The notes below the pieces were generated by a model, which was not told the DNA's origin, ran no database searches, and was given only the letters and a program-made list of their open reading frames with translations. Positions 46,132 to 55,504 of a stretch of DNA of 64,000 nucleotides are shown in pieces. Numbering within the stretch: position 1 is the stretch's first letter; each line of letters begins with the position of its first letter. The position numbers and the translations under genes are program-made. The DNA comes from CAZMZW01 sp963802275 (GTDB lineage: Bacteria; Chloroflexota; Anaerolineae; Anaerolineales; Anaerolineaceae), in NCBI GenBank assembly GCA_963802275.1, contig CAWDIB010000004.1, positions 62,001 to 126,000 of the forward strand. The letters are read 5' to 3'.

Positions 46132-48330
46132 TTAACCAGGTCTTTCCCTGTAAGCTTCCATCACATTTGGCAACGTTTCAATTAGAGTTAATACCCGGCT
46201 TAGTTGAGTAATATCACTAATTTCAAGAACGATTGAAATGATGGCCACACTTTCATTGAAATTCACATGCAAATCACGAATATTTATGTTTTCATTGGCA
46301 AGGATGGATGAAATATCACCCATGAGGCCGTGTCGATCATATGCCCGCACCTGAACTGTTACAGGAAAGGTTTGTTTTGGTTCTCCCCATGAGACTCGAA
46401 TGATGCGCTCGCGATCCATGGCTCGCAGAATATTGGGACAATCCTTGCGATGAATGGTTGCGCCGCGTCCCCTGGTGATATAACCGACGATTTCATCCCC
46501 TGGGACCGGTTTGCAGCACTTGGCGAATGTAGAGAGAATGCCTTTGAGACCTAATACCTTTATGGCATTCGTATCTGCCTTTTCTTGATGTACGGGTTTC
46601 AATTCCAGCAATGGGTCACTACTATTATTTTCCTCCGCTTCTTTAAGTGTGTTTATTATGCGCCTGATTGACAAGTCACCATTGCCGATGGCTTCAAAAA
46701 AATCCGGCAGGTCTTTATACTCAAAGGATTTTTTTAAATCATCCATTTTGATACTACTCAATCCCAAACGATGTAGTTCTTTTTCCAACATCACTTTGCC
46801 CTGATTGATATTCAATTCGCGGTCCTGAATTTTGAACCATTGGCGGATCTTCGAGCGTGCCCGTTGTGTTTTTACCAAGTTCAAATGAGGATTAAGCCAG
46901 TCACGGGATGGACCGCCATGCTTGGCCGCCAATATTTCCACCTGGTCGCCGGTTTTCAATTGATACTCCAATGAAACCAGTTTGCCATTCACCTTTGCCC
47001 CCCGGCAGCGATGACCAATTTCTGTGTGTACGTTATAGGCAAAGTCAATCGCTGTGGAACCAGCCGGCATATCAATGATATCGCCGCGCGGAGTGAATAC
47101 GAATACACGGTCTTCGAAAACATCGCTCTTCATTCCTTCTACAAATTCGTGAGCGTCATTAACTTCCTGCCGCCATTCCATGATTTTTCGCAGCCAATTA
47201 ATGCGTGATTCATACTGGCTGGTCTGTGGATTATTTTCCTTGTAACGCCAATGGGCAGCTATGCCAAATTCAGCATTTTCATGCATTTCTGTTGTGCGTA
47301 TCTGAACTTCAAGAGGCTTATGATCAGAATAAATGACTGAGGTATGTAATGATTGATAAAAATTATCTTTCGGTGAAGCTATATAATCATCAAATTCATT
47401 TGGGATTGGCCTCCAATGGGTATGAATGATACCAAGAGCGGAATAACAGGCAGGTATATCGGAAACGATCAATCGGATTGCTCGCAAATCGCGAACCATT
47501 TCAAATGGCTGGTTTTTTTTCTTCATTTTTTGAGCAATGGAGTATATGTGTTTTGGACGGCCTGAAATCTCGGCTTTAATGCCTCCTTCTTTTAATACTA
47601 TTTTTAGTTCTTGAATTATTTCCTGAATCTCCTGCTCCCGGTTGATTCTCTTGTCAGCCAGCTTTTCAGCAATATCTTTATAATATTCAGGATCCAGGTA
47701 ACGAAAAGATAAGTCCTCCAATTCCCACTTTATTTCCCATATGCCCAACCGATTGGCTAGTGGGGCGAAAATATCCATTGTCTCCCTGGCAATGCGAATG
47801 CGCTTTTCTTCAGGAAGATGCATCAGCGTGCGCATATTGTGAAGCCGGTCAGCAAGTTTAATTAAAATCACCCTAATATCATCCCCCATGGCCATAAGAG
47901 TTTTCCGCAGCGTTTCTGCTGCCAAATCCTTGCGGCGACTTCTTGCATCAATTGCCGGAACTGTATCTTCTCTTTCTTTCACTCCATCGGGGAGGTCAGG
48001 CCTGGTGACTTGGGGCAGATGCGTGAGCTTGGTAACGCCATCCACCAAACTGGCAACCTCACTGCCGAATTTGGAAGTGATTATTTCCAAAGTAATTTGG
48101 GTATCTTCTACGGTATCATGTAATAAACCTGCAATGACCAAAACCGGTGGAACTTTTAAATCAGATAATATTTGCGCTACAGCCAGGCAGTGATTGATAT
48201 ACGGCTCACCTGATGCCCGGGATAAGCCAGCATGAGCGTTCTCTGCAAACACATATGCCTGCTGAACCAAATCCTTATCAGGGACTGAATAATTTTCCGG
48301 CAAAGATTTCAATAAATCATCAATTTTCAT
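46132..48330 (-). CDS. rel: Bifunctional (p)ppGpp synthetase/hydrolase Rel
   Basis: 732 residues. Order: HD hydrolase (GEPYINHCLAVAQIL, GLLHDTVEDT, LIKLADRLHNMRTL), synthetase (GRPKHIYSIAQKM, VRDLRAIRLIV, FDDYIASPKDNFYQSLHT), TGS (VFVFTPRGDIIDMPAGSTAIDFAY), zinc-finger-like ZFD/CC (STFAKCCKPVPGDEIVGYI), ACT (RAYDRHGLMGDISSILA). Both catalytic halves keep key residues, so it should make and degrade the starvation alarmone. The linker after VTKLTHLPQ is longer than usual (~25 residues, RPDLPDGVKEREDT). Convergent with tRNA-Gln. Confidence 0.94.
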   Translation of the reverse strand: MKIDDLLKSLPENYSVPDKDLVQQAYVFAENAHAGLSRASGEPYINHCLAVAQILSDLKVPPVLVIAGLLHDTVEDTQITLEIITSKFGSEVASLVDGVTKLTHLPQVTRPDLPDGVKEREDTVPAIDARSRRKDLAAETLRKTLMAMGDDIRVILIKLADRLHNMRTLMHLPEEKRIRIARETMDIFAPLANRLGIWEIKWELEDLSFRYLDPEYYKDIAEKLADKRINREQEIQEIIQELKIVLKEGGIKAEISGRPKHIYSIAQKMKKKNQPFEMVRDLRAIRLIVSDIPACYSALGIIHTHWRPIPNEFDDYIASPKDNFYQSLHTSVIYSDHKPLEVQIRTTEMHENAEFGIAAHWRYKENNPQTSQYESRINWLRKIMEWRQEVNDAHEFVEGMKSDVFEDRVFVFTPRGDIIDMPAGSTAIDFAYNVHTEIGHRCRGAKVNGKLVSLEYQLKTGDQVEILAAKHGGPSRDWLNPHLNLVKTQRARSKIRQWFKIQDRELNINQGKVMLEKELHRLGLSSIKMDDLKKSFEYKDLPDFFEAIGNGDLSIRRIINTLKEAEENNSSDPLLELKPVHQEKADTNAIKVLGLKGILSTFAKCCKPVPGDEIVGYITRGRGATIHRKDCPNILRAMDRERIIRVSWGEPKQTFPVTVQVRAYDRHGLMGDISSILANENINIRDLHVNFNESVAIISIVLEISDITQLSRVLTLIETLPNVMEAYRERPG

Positions 48331-48410
48331 GGTTATTTAGACAGCTGAAAACCATCCCATAAAGTATACCTTTATAGAATGGTTAAACAGAATTTTTTGT
48401 TAAAATTATT

Positions 48411-49067
48411 TTATTTGAACCGTACGAGAAGTTCTGGCAATGGCAGACAGGCGAGTGAATCTAAAATCAAATCAGCATTATTTAAGTCTAAATATTTTGT
48501 GATTGGATTGGGTATGGCCACGCAATAAATCCCAGCTGATTTTGCTGCAGCAATTCCGTTTGCAGAATCTTCGAAGGCAATTACTTCATTTGGGCTTAGC
48601 CTTAACGATTTAAGCGCCATTTGATAGAGAGCTGGATCAGGTTTTGGAATGCCTGTTTCATCTACGGTATGGATAAAACCAAAATATTCACTTATGCCAT
48701 GTTGTTCGAGATGCCCGACTACCCAGGATTTCTCGGAACTTGAGGCAATGGCAGCCTTGATATTTAATGTTCTAGCAGTTTGTAAATATTCGATTACGCC
48801 AGGCAATACTTTTTGGTCTTTAATGAAAAATCTCTCCAGTTCAGTCCATTCATTAAAAACTTCTTCCGCATTCAAGCCAGGAACCAATCGCTGAAGATCC
48901 TGGGCTGGTTCGGTCATGCGGTATATCGTTCCTATTGATAGGGCATAATTATCAAAATTAAATTTTTGCCCATGTTTTTGATATATTTTCACCCAAGCCA
49001 ATACATCAGGGGTTTCCGTATCCAAGATCAACCCATCGAAATCAAAAATTAAACCCTTAATTTTCAT
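48411..49067 (-). CDS. HAD hydrolase, beta-phosphoglucomutase/phosphatase type
   Basis: 218 residues. Nucleophile IFDFDGLILDTE, IAASSSEKSWVVGHLEQHGI, ETGIPKPDPALYQMALKSL and IAFEDSANGIAAAKSAG are the four HAD motifs with a helical cap of the beta-PGM class. Likely a sugar-phosphate phosphatase or mutase; substrate not decidable. Frame intact, 80 bases upstream of rel on the same strand. Confidence 0.87.
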   Translation of the reverse strand: MKIKGLIFDFDGLILDTETPDVLAWVKIYQKHGQKFNFDNYALSIGTIYRMTEPAQDLQRLVPGLNAEEVFNEWTELERFFIKDQKVLPGVIEYLQTARTLNIKAAIASSSEKSWVVGHLEQHGISEYFGFIHTVDETGIPKPDPALYQMALKSLRLSPNEVIAFEDSANGIAAAKSAGIYCVAIPNPITKYLDLNNADLILDSLACLPLPELLVRFK

Positions 49068-49105
49068 TAGATCAATTCTTATACGCTTTCTGAATTTAAT
49101 TCTTT

Positions 49106-50260
49106 CTATTTTAACATTTCGGGAGAATCAAAGTTGCGATTCGGGGAAAGAAGTTGAAGTATCTTTCTATCGCTTTCGTTTATTCTTCCTAATACGATTC
49201 TTGTAATCAATTCACCTATTCCCGGTCCCAGCATGAAACCCTGACCGCACATCCCAGCAGCGATTAGGAAATTATCACTTTCTGGTGAAAACCCAATAAT
49301 TGGTAATCCATCCGGTGTCATTGGATAGAGCCCCCTCCATGTTCTCCTGACGCGGATATTTCGAAGACGCGGCATTATTTCAATCAATCTCCTGGCAGCC
49401 AGCGGTAGAAACTCACTTGTCTCATTGGTATCAAACCCCCAAATATTCGGCCGAGGTGTGACACAAAAAATAATTTGACCAGTGATGTGCTGGTAAAAAT
49501 AAAAATTCGCAGACTTTTGGTAAGGTCGGACATCCACCACCATTGGATGAAGAAAACGAGTCACTGGTTCGGTTATGCCCGCCTCATGCGAATCGGGATT
49601 TATTGGCAGGTTCAATCCGGCCATTTTGCCAATCGCACCAGCCCAAGCCCCGGCTGCATTGATTATCAGCGGGGCATGAAATATCCCGCGATTGGTGATG
49701 ACACTTTCGATCATCCCTGATCTCAATTGAAAATCATGGACATTGGTATCAAACAGAAAATCTGCACCATTTCGCCTGGCTTGCGAGAAAAATGCGTGAG
49801 CAGCCAGCAAGGGTGATGCACTTCCATCAAAAGGGGAGTAGGTTCCTCCCAGCAACGAGATTGGGTTAAGATCTGGAATTATTTCTAATAAGTCCTTCTT
49901 GCCAAGCCATTCAATATTGAGTCCAAAAACTTTTTGCTTGACAAGAAGAGATTGCAGATTGGCTTCATCCTCATTTTCATAAACAGGGAATGCATACCCT
50001 CCCTGATACCATTCAATCTCGTCACCATATTGTTCTTTCCAATTAGAAAAAATCTCTATACTGCGCTTGCCACATGTAATTTTTGAGAAATCAGAATGGG
50101 TGGCACGAATTCCACCAATGGCAGTCTTATTCGATCCTTGGCCAACGCTTGCCCTCGCATCAATAGTCAACACCCTTATTTTTTCTTTGGAAAGGAAAAA
50201 TGATATTGGAGAGCCAACCGAACCCGCCCCAATCACAATCACATCATATGTCTTTTCCAT
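49106..50260 (-). CDS. FAD-dependent D-amino acid/sarcosine oxidase-like dehydrogenase (beta subunit)
   Basis: 384 residues from the ATG at 50260, which overlaps the end of the upstream gene by 17 bases. DAO-family flavoprotein: VIVIGAGSVGSPISFFLS (dinucleotide site), IGGIRATHSD, INAAGAWAGAIGKMAG, and the C-terminal GLYPMTPDGLPIIG with FLIAAGMCGQGFMLGPGIGE. Together with the multi-cluster subunit it resembles sarcosine oxidase, proline/hydroxyproline dehydrogenase and opine dehydrogenase complexes that oxidise secondary amines. Electrons would go to the partner's Fe-S centres. Substrate unknown. Confidence 0.87.
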   Translation of the reverse strand: MEKTYDVIVIGAGSVGSPISFFLSKEKIRVLTIDARASVGQGSNKTAIGGIRATHSDFSKITCGKRSIEIFSNWKEQYGDEIEWYQGGYAFPVYENEDEANLQSLLVKQKVFGLNIEWLGKKDLLEIIPDLNPISLLGGTYSPFDGSASPLLAAHAFFSQARRNGADFLFDTNVHDFQLRSGMIESVITNRGIFHAPLIINAAGAWAGAIGKMAGLNLPINPDSHEAGITEPVTRFLHPMVVDVRPYQKSANFYFYQHITGQIIFCVTPRPNIWGFDTNETSEFLPLAARRLIEIMPRLRNIRVRRTWRGLYPMTPDGLPIIGFSPESDNFLIAAGMCGQGFMLGPGIGELITRIVLGRINESDRKILQLLSPNRNFDSPEMLK

Positions 50261-52352
50261 CTTGCATACTTTCTTTGTCATTGATACCTGCAAATACGGA
50301 AAGAGGGACTTCACAAAATAGAGGCCGCGAAGTTGGCTGCACAGCTTTATCTTCGGATTTTTCCAGTTTTATTAATTGAAGGATGAGGCTTTCGCACGTT
50401 TTTCCCCCACAAGCACCCATGCCCGCCCGTGTCAATGCCTTGATTTCATTCAAGTCACTGCATCCTGCCCTGATTAATTTTAATATTTCCTCTTTGGCCA
50501 CCCTTTCACAACGACAAATGATATTTTCCTGTTGATTCTTATCATTTCGGTTAATATTTATTTGTTGCTCAAAATTTGTGTGGTTTATTCGATATCCCGC
50601 CACCCGCTTAACAAAACTTGTATCAACTTGAACCGTAATCAATTTTGTCGATTGAAAAACTTTTTTACCATTAATGTTGACGACAAGAGCCATACAGAGC
50701 TCTTTACCATCAATATCCAGCAGGGTGACCATTTTGCCAATTTCTACAACCCTTTGATTAAATTCATAGGGAAGAGATACACGGGCCAACTCTCCTTCGC
50801 TTCTTAAATCGATGAGCGTTATGGCGTGTCCCGGGCACGTTGTCACACATCGCATGCAACCTGAACAACTATTATCTACCGCTTGATAATAAGGAAGGTT
50901 TCGTATGTCTCCTTGATCAATTTTGATCAATCCGAGTGGACATGCAGCAACGCATGGATCGCATGGAATTTCCTGTATGCAATGAAATACAGGAAACATG
51001 GTCGTTTGAGTCGGTGAAATCGGGTTTATATGTATTACGCCTGGCTTGGAAGCGAAAACCTCTTTTTGCATATTCAGGCGGGCAATATCCTCAAGGCATT
51101 TTCCACTTAACTTGTTCAATATTTTTATGGCTTTTACCTTGCCGGATATTATTGCGGAGGATGCCTCGGCAATTTCTTCGGCGTCTCCGGCAGCTTCTAC
51201 GGAAAAACCAAATTCAACCGCTTTTTTATAAAACTCATCAACTGGGTTCAGTCCAACAGCAATTAAAAGACAGTCACAGGTGATTGTGTTCTGGGTATTG
51301 GAAATGGGTTCATTTTTTTCATCGACCATTGCAATGGTGATGGATTCCACATGCTCACTGCCATTGGCAGATAAGATCGCGTGCGAAAGAAAGAAGGGAA
51401 CACCCAAACGTCTCAAATTATCTTGATGGACTTTGTAACCGCTACAGGCAGGCATTAGGTCTATCAACCCTTGCACAGAGAAACCGGCTTGCAGGGCATG
51501 GTAGCCAGCAATTAAACCGACATTGCCACCCCCAACAATGCAAATATTCTTCCCGGGAAAAACCAAATCACGGTTAACCAGAGTTTGAAAAGCCCCAGCC
51601 CCCAGAACCCCCGGCAGTGTGTTGCCTGGAAAACATAACGATTTCTCACGTGCACCAGTAGCAATGAGGATTTGGTCGGGTTTTACAATAATGTAGTGAG
51701 TACCGTATCTAAGAATCCCAACCTTCTTATCACTGAAGGCTGCCAAAGCAGTTGAATTTGGCCAACCCTTGAAAGAAGGGAATTTAGATACCTCTGAAAA
51801 TAATTTATTGGCAATATCAATTCCTCGCGTCCCAGCATACACTGCATTGGTTGAGCCAAAAAAACGGTGGGTTTGCAGTACCAGTTTTCCGCCGAAATTT
51901 GGTTTGTCGTCCACCAACAAGACATTGATATTTTCTCTGGCAATTTCAATGGCAGCAGATAATCCGGCAGGCCCACCGCCAATTATTAAAACCGGTACCT
52001 CCAATTCTTCAATTGGGTGAAACAATTTATCATGAGAATCAGTGTGTAGCGTAATTAATCCTTCTGCAGGTTCGAGTCGCATGCCTTCTTTTAGTGAAGT
52101 GATGCAAGATTTCACGGGAACGCCATCTGCAATCACCATACATTGAGAGCATTGCCCATTGGCACAAAAAAGAGATTGGGGAGATTTATCGTATGGATGA
52201 TGACCAAAAATGAAGATACCGTTAGCAATCAGGGCAGAGGATATCGGCTCACCACTTTTTCCTTCATATTTAGACCCCATCCAAAAAAAAGACACCTCAT
52301 CCACTCTTGGAATTTCCAATATTGGGTGTTGGTGTATGCGGTTATCAATCAT
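50244..52352 (-). CDS. Multi-domain Fe-S/FAD dehydrogenase subunit (sarcosine oxidase alpha-like fusion)
   Basis: 702 residues. Order: N-terminal [2Fe-2S] ferredoxin (CANGQCSQCMVIADG...SCIT, about 64-85); disulfide-reductase-like FAD/NAD(P) domain (PVLIIGGGPAGLSAAIEIA, NICIVGGGNVGLIAGYHA); an 8Fe-type ferredoxin module (CDPCVAACPLG and CSGCMRCVTTCPG); a C-terminal BFD-like [2Fe-2S] domain (CRCERV...GACGGKTC). In many bacteria (hcnA/B, sox, lhp systems) these are two or three separate proteins. The added [4Fe-4S] module suggests transfer to ferredoxin or a quinone route in an anaerobe. Overlaps the FAD-oxidase gene; divergent from pfkA 2. Confidence 0.85.
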   Translation of the reverse strand: MIDNRIHQHPILEIPRVDEVSFFWMGSKYEGKSGEPISSALIANGIFIFGHHPYDKSPQSLFCANGQCSQCMVIADGVPVKSCITSLKEGMRLEPAEGLITLHTDSHDKLFHPIEELEVPVLIIGGGPAGLSAAIEIARENINVLLVDDKPNFGGKLVLQTHRFFGSTNAVYAGTRGIDIANKLFSEVSKFPSFKGWPNSTALAAFSDKKVGILRYGTHYIIVKPDQILIATGAREKSLCFPGNTLPGVLGAGAFQTLVNRDLVFPGKNICIVGGGNVGLIAGYHALQAGFSVQGLIDLMPACSGYKVHQDNLRRLGVPFFLSHAILSANGSEHVESITIAMVDEKNEPISNTQNTITCDCLLIAVGLNPVDEFYKKAVEFGFSVEAAGDAEEIAEASSAIISGKVKAIKILNKLSGKCLEDIARLNMQKEVFASKPGVIHINPISPTQTTMFPVFHCIQEIPCDPCVAACPLGLIKIDQGDIRNLPYYQAVDNSCSGCMRCVTTCPGHAITLIDLRSEGELARVSLPYEFNQRVVEIGKMVTLLDIDGKELCMALVVNINGKKVFQSTKLITVQVDTSFVKRVAGYRINHTNFEQQININRNDKNQQENIICRCERVAKEEILKLIRAGCSDLNEIKALTRAGMGACGGKTCESLILQLIKLEKSEDKAVQPTSRPLFCEVPLSVFAGINDKESMQDGKDI

Positions 52353-52486
52353 AAAATATTTTGCTAAGTGGCATGTTCATTTTACCAAAAGGCAATAAAG
52401 ACGAAGATACTATTAATTGGATTATCAATATTACTAATCATAAAAGTGCTAAAATAAGTAGATTTTTAATAGAGAGAGACGTAACG

Positions 52487-53455
52487 ATGAAAAGAATTGC
52501 AGTCCTGACAAGCGGCGGTGATGCCCCTGGAATGAATGCCGCCATTCGATCGGTGGTAAGAACCGGAATAAAAAATGGCTATGAAGTTTATGGAGTCCGA
52601 CTGGGATATTCCGGACTTATCGATGGGAAATTTATCCCGCTTGGTCCGCGTGATGTAGGTGGAATCATCCAAAAAGGTGGTACTTTTTTGGGCAGTGCCA
52701 GGTCAGAGGAATTTAAAACCGAAAAAGGGATCCAAAATGCACTGAGATCTCTCAACGAAAACGGAATTGAAAGCCTGGTGGTTATTGGCGGAAATGGTTC
52801 TCAAACAGGCAACTATGCCCTGCATCAGCATGGTTTTCCAGTTGTTGGTGTGGCTTCCACCATTGATAATGATCTGGTAGGGTCTGATATTACCATTGGT
52901 TTGGATACGGCCTTGAATATTGCCATTGAAGCCATCGACAGATTAAAAGTTACCGGCTCTTCCCATCAAAGGGCTTTCTTAGTTGAAGTGATGGGCAGGA
53001 ATTGCGGTTATTTAGCCATCATGTCAGCCATTGCCGGTGGTGCGGAAACATTTGTAATCCCTGAAATAAAAAACGATCCTGAAAAAGTGGCAAAGATATT
53101 ACAGGAAGCATACGAACGCGGAAAATCACATGCCATCGTTGTAGTCGCAGAGGGGGCTGAATATAATGCCAGTAAACTTGAACAATATTTTACACAGCAT
53201 CAAGAGAGAATCGGGTTTGCGCTACGTTCTACAATACTGGGCCATGTTCAAAGAGGTGGCACACCTACAGCATCTGACCGCATATTGGCAAGCCGTTTGG
53301 GAGCGGGCGCAGTGGAATGCATCCAAAAAGGAAAATATGGCGTCCTGGTAGGCCTGATCAACGGACAGGTGAAAACAACTCCTTTATCCGAGGTGGCCAA
53401 TAAGGTGAAGGCAATTGATCCAAGTTACTTCACGCTCGCTCAAGCGATAGACTAA
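52487..53455 (+). CDS. pfkA: 6-phosphofructokinase-family enzyme 2
   Basis: 322 residues, the normal PfkA length. ATG 52487 begins KRIAVLTSGGDAPGMNAAIRSVV; an upstream in-frame ATG at 52361 would add unrelated sequence. Landmarks: GGTFLGSARSEE, STIDNDLVGSDITIGLDTALNIA, VEVMGRNCGYLAIMSAIAGGAE and HVQRGGTPTASDR. The ATP loop reads GGNGS instead of GGDGS, replacing the conserved Asp by Asn. It acts in glycolysis; compare the longer paralogue at 32626-33747, which has GGGGT at this position. Confidence 0.92.
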   Translation: MKRIAVLTSGGDAPGMNAAIRSVVRTGIKNGYEVYGVRLGYSGLIDGKFIPLGPRDVGGIIQKGGTFLGSARSEEFKTEKGIQNALRSLNENGIESLVVIGGNGSQTGNYALHQHGFPVVGVASTIDNDLVGSDITIGLDTALNIAIEAIDRLKVTGSSHQRAFLVEVMGRNCGYLAIMSAIAGGAETFVIPEIKNDPEKVAKILQEAYERGKSHAIVVVAEGAEYNASKLEQYFTQHQERIGFALRSTILGHVQRGGTPTASDRILASRLGAGAVECIQKGKYGVLVGLINGQVKTTPLSEVANKVKAIDPSYFTLAQAID

Positions 53456-53462
53456 AAGGTGC

Positions 53463-54546
53463 TTATTTTTTCTTGCGTAAATGGGCTTGAATAAAAGAAT
53501 TTAATTCGCCATCCAGCACGGCCTGGATATTTCCAGTTTCATAGTCAGTTCGATGGTCCTTTACCATCTGGTAGGGATGTAATACATAGGACCGAATCTG
53601 GCTGCCAAATTCGATCTTCTGAAAATCACCTCGCAGGTCAGCGATTTTATTATCCTGTTCGGCAAGTTTAATCTCATATAGCCGCCCCCGCAAAACGCGC
53701 ATGGCATTCTCGCGATTTTGGATTTGGGAACGCTCATTCTGGCATGTTACTACGATTCCTGTTGAAAGATGTGTAATGCGTATAGCAGTTGCATTTTTCT
53801 GGACATTTTGCCCGCCAGCTCCCGAAGATTTGAAGATGTCGATTGAAATGTCATCTGGTTTAATAATTACTTCCGGGTCATCTGCAACGATTTCAGGCAA
53901 AACTTCAACTTTGGCAAATGATGTATGTCTTCTATGGGCTGCATCAAAAGGGGACAAGCGAACCAATCGATGGACGCCTTTTTCATTTTTCAGATACCCA
54001 TATGAATATTTACCTTCGACTAAAATTGTTACGCTTTTTATCCCGGCTTCTTCACCTTCCGAGAAATCCAGTACCTCAGTTGGATATCCTTCTTTTTCAG
54101 CCCAACGCAGATACATTCTTTCCAGCATGGCCGCCCAATCCTGTGAATCAATGCCTCCCATTCCTGAATGAATGGAGAGTATCGCATTTCCCTTGTCATA
54201 TGGTCCAGACAGGAGAGTACTTAACTCCAAGAGATCAAGCTCTCTCTCGATTTGGAGGGTCTCTTTTTCCAAATCGTCGATTAAGCTTTCATCATCCAAC
54301 TTTGACAGTTCAATAGAATCGCAAATCCTTTTCCTCACCAAAGTAATGCTTTCCACCTCTGAATGAAGCTCAGCAGCCTGCTTCATAATCACCTGCGCTT
54401 TGGATGGATTCTGCCAAAAGTCAGGGGATTCAGATTGTTTGATTAATTTTTGATATTGGTTCTCTTTTTTATCCAGGTCAAAGATGCACCATGATGATGT
54501 TTATTTTGTCCAGGGCTGCCTGTAATTTTTCATTGAGATTATTCAT
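53463..54546 (-). CDS. prfB: Peptide chain release factor 2, with programmed +1 frameshift
   Basis: About 360 residues after frameshifting. The first 22 codons (ATG at 54546, MNNLNEKLQAALDKINIIMV) end in CTT TGA C; slipping one base gives HL-DLDKKENQYQKL and the rest of RF2. The main body has the SPF anticodon-recognition tripeptide (RLSPFDAAHRRHTSFA) and GGQ (SSGAGGQNVQKNATAI). RF2 releases peptides at UGA and UAA, and low RF2 increases the shift, so it regulates itself. It converges on pfkA 2 with seven bases between stops. Confidence 0.95.
54477..54483 (-). promoter_or_regulatory. Programmed +1 frameshift site of prfB
   Basis: Minus strand CTTTGAC: the slippery CTT codon, in-frame TGA at 54480-54478 and the following C, identical to the bacterial prfB site. 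Upstream GGTG is a weaker internal Shine-Dalgarno than the usual AGGGGG. Confidence 0.92.
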
Positions 54547-54572
54547 ATTCTGCCTATCAAGAAATATTAATT

Positions 54573-55481
54573 TTACGAGATTATTCCTTCAACAAATTCC
54601 TGTGGAGAAAAGATTTCCAGGTCATCCAATGACTCACCTAATCCTGCGAAAATGATCGGCAAGCCCAATTTATCCTGGATTGAAAAAGCAATACCTCCCT
54701 TAGCCGAAAGGTCCAATTTAGCCAAAATGACCCCATTAATTTGGACTGCTTCTTGAAAAGTCTTTGCTTGAAGTAATGCATTCTGGCCGGTGATTGAATC
54801 AATCACCAGCCAACAGGCATGCGGCGCGCCGCTTAATGCTTTGCCTGCAACGCGATGAACTTTCTTAAGCTCCTCCATCAAATTATGGCGTGTATGCAAC
54901 CTGCCAGCCGTATCGATAATGACAAGGTCTCTTTTGCGGGCAATGGCTGCCTGGATGGCATTGTAGACCACCGCCCCCGGGTCGCTTCCAGGTTCTCCAT
55001 CCACAACCGGGACATCAATCATATCAGCCCATATACCCAATTGTTCATCTGCAGCCGCACGGAAGGTATCTGCAGCTGCGAGAAGGACTTTTTTCCCCAT
55101 CGACTTATAAAAATTTGCTAATTTTGCGATGGTGGTTGTCTTACCTGAGCCATTGACTCCCACCACCATGATTATTGCCGGATTAAATTGGTCAAGTCTA
55201 TAATTCGAGGGAGGTAACAATCTCTTGATTAATTCCTCTTCCAATACCTTTTGGAATTCCTCTTTTTCAATAATTAGTTCCGACTTTATCCTTTTCCGTA
55301 GTCCATCAAGAATTGCCTGCGTTGTTTCTACCCCCACATCTGCTTGAATTAATAAATTCTCCAAGTCATAAAGAGTGTCATCTGAGATTTCGCTGACTGA
55401 GATGATCTTTTTAATGGTGTTAAATGCAGAATCTCTGGTGCGTTCAAGTCCTTTGATCCATTTACTTAAAGGGTTTTTCAC
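54573..55481 (-). CDS. ftsY: Signal recognition particle receptor FtsY
   Basis: 302 residues, without the long acidic A domain of E. coli FtsY. N domain first, then the SRP GTPase: VVGVNGSGKTTTIAKLA (G1), AAADTFRAAADEQL, IIDTAGRLHTRHNLMEEL (G3), IDSITGQNAL and ILAKLDLSAKGG (G4 region), ending IFAGLGESLDDLEIFSP. The G4 and DSITGQ segments differ slightly from the common TKLDGTAKGG and DATTGQ. It docks ribosome-SRP complexes at the membrane. Lies between prfB and rlmN on the same strand. Confidence 0.93.
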   Translation of the reverse strand: MKNPLSKWIKGLERTRDSAFNTIKKIISVSEISDDTLYDLENLLIQADVGVETTQAILDGLRKRIKSELIIEKEEFQKVLEEELIKRLLPPSNYRLDQFNPAIIMVVGVNGSGKTTTIAKLANFYKSMGKKVLLAAADTFRAAADEQLGIWADMIDVPVVDGEPGSDPGAVVYNAIQAAIARKRDLVIIDTAGRLHTRHNLMEELKKVHRVAGKALSGAPHACWLVIDSITGQNALLQAKTFQEAVQINGVILAKLDLSAKGGIAFSIQDKLGLPIIFAGLGESLDDLEIFSPQEFVEGIIS

Positions 55482-55504
55482 GGCGAGGATTATAACATCC
55501 TCAT

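Noticed and set aside
49106..52352. Hydrogen cyanide synthase (hcnABC)
   Set aside because: Domain types overlap, but the inserted 2[4Fe-4S] module and two-gene layout fit the broader amine dehydrogenase group; nothing specific to HCN production is visible.
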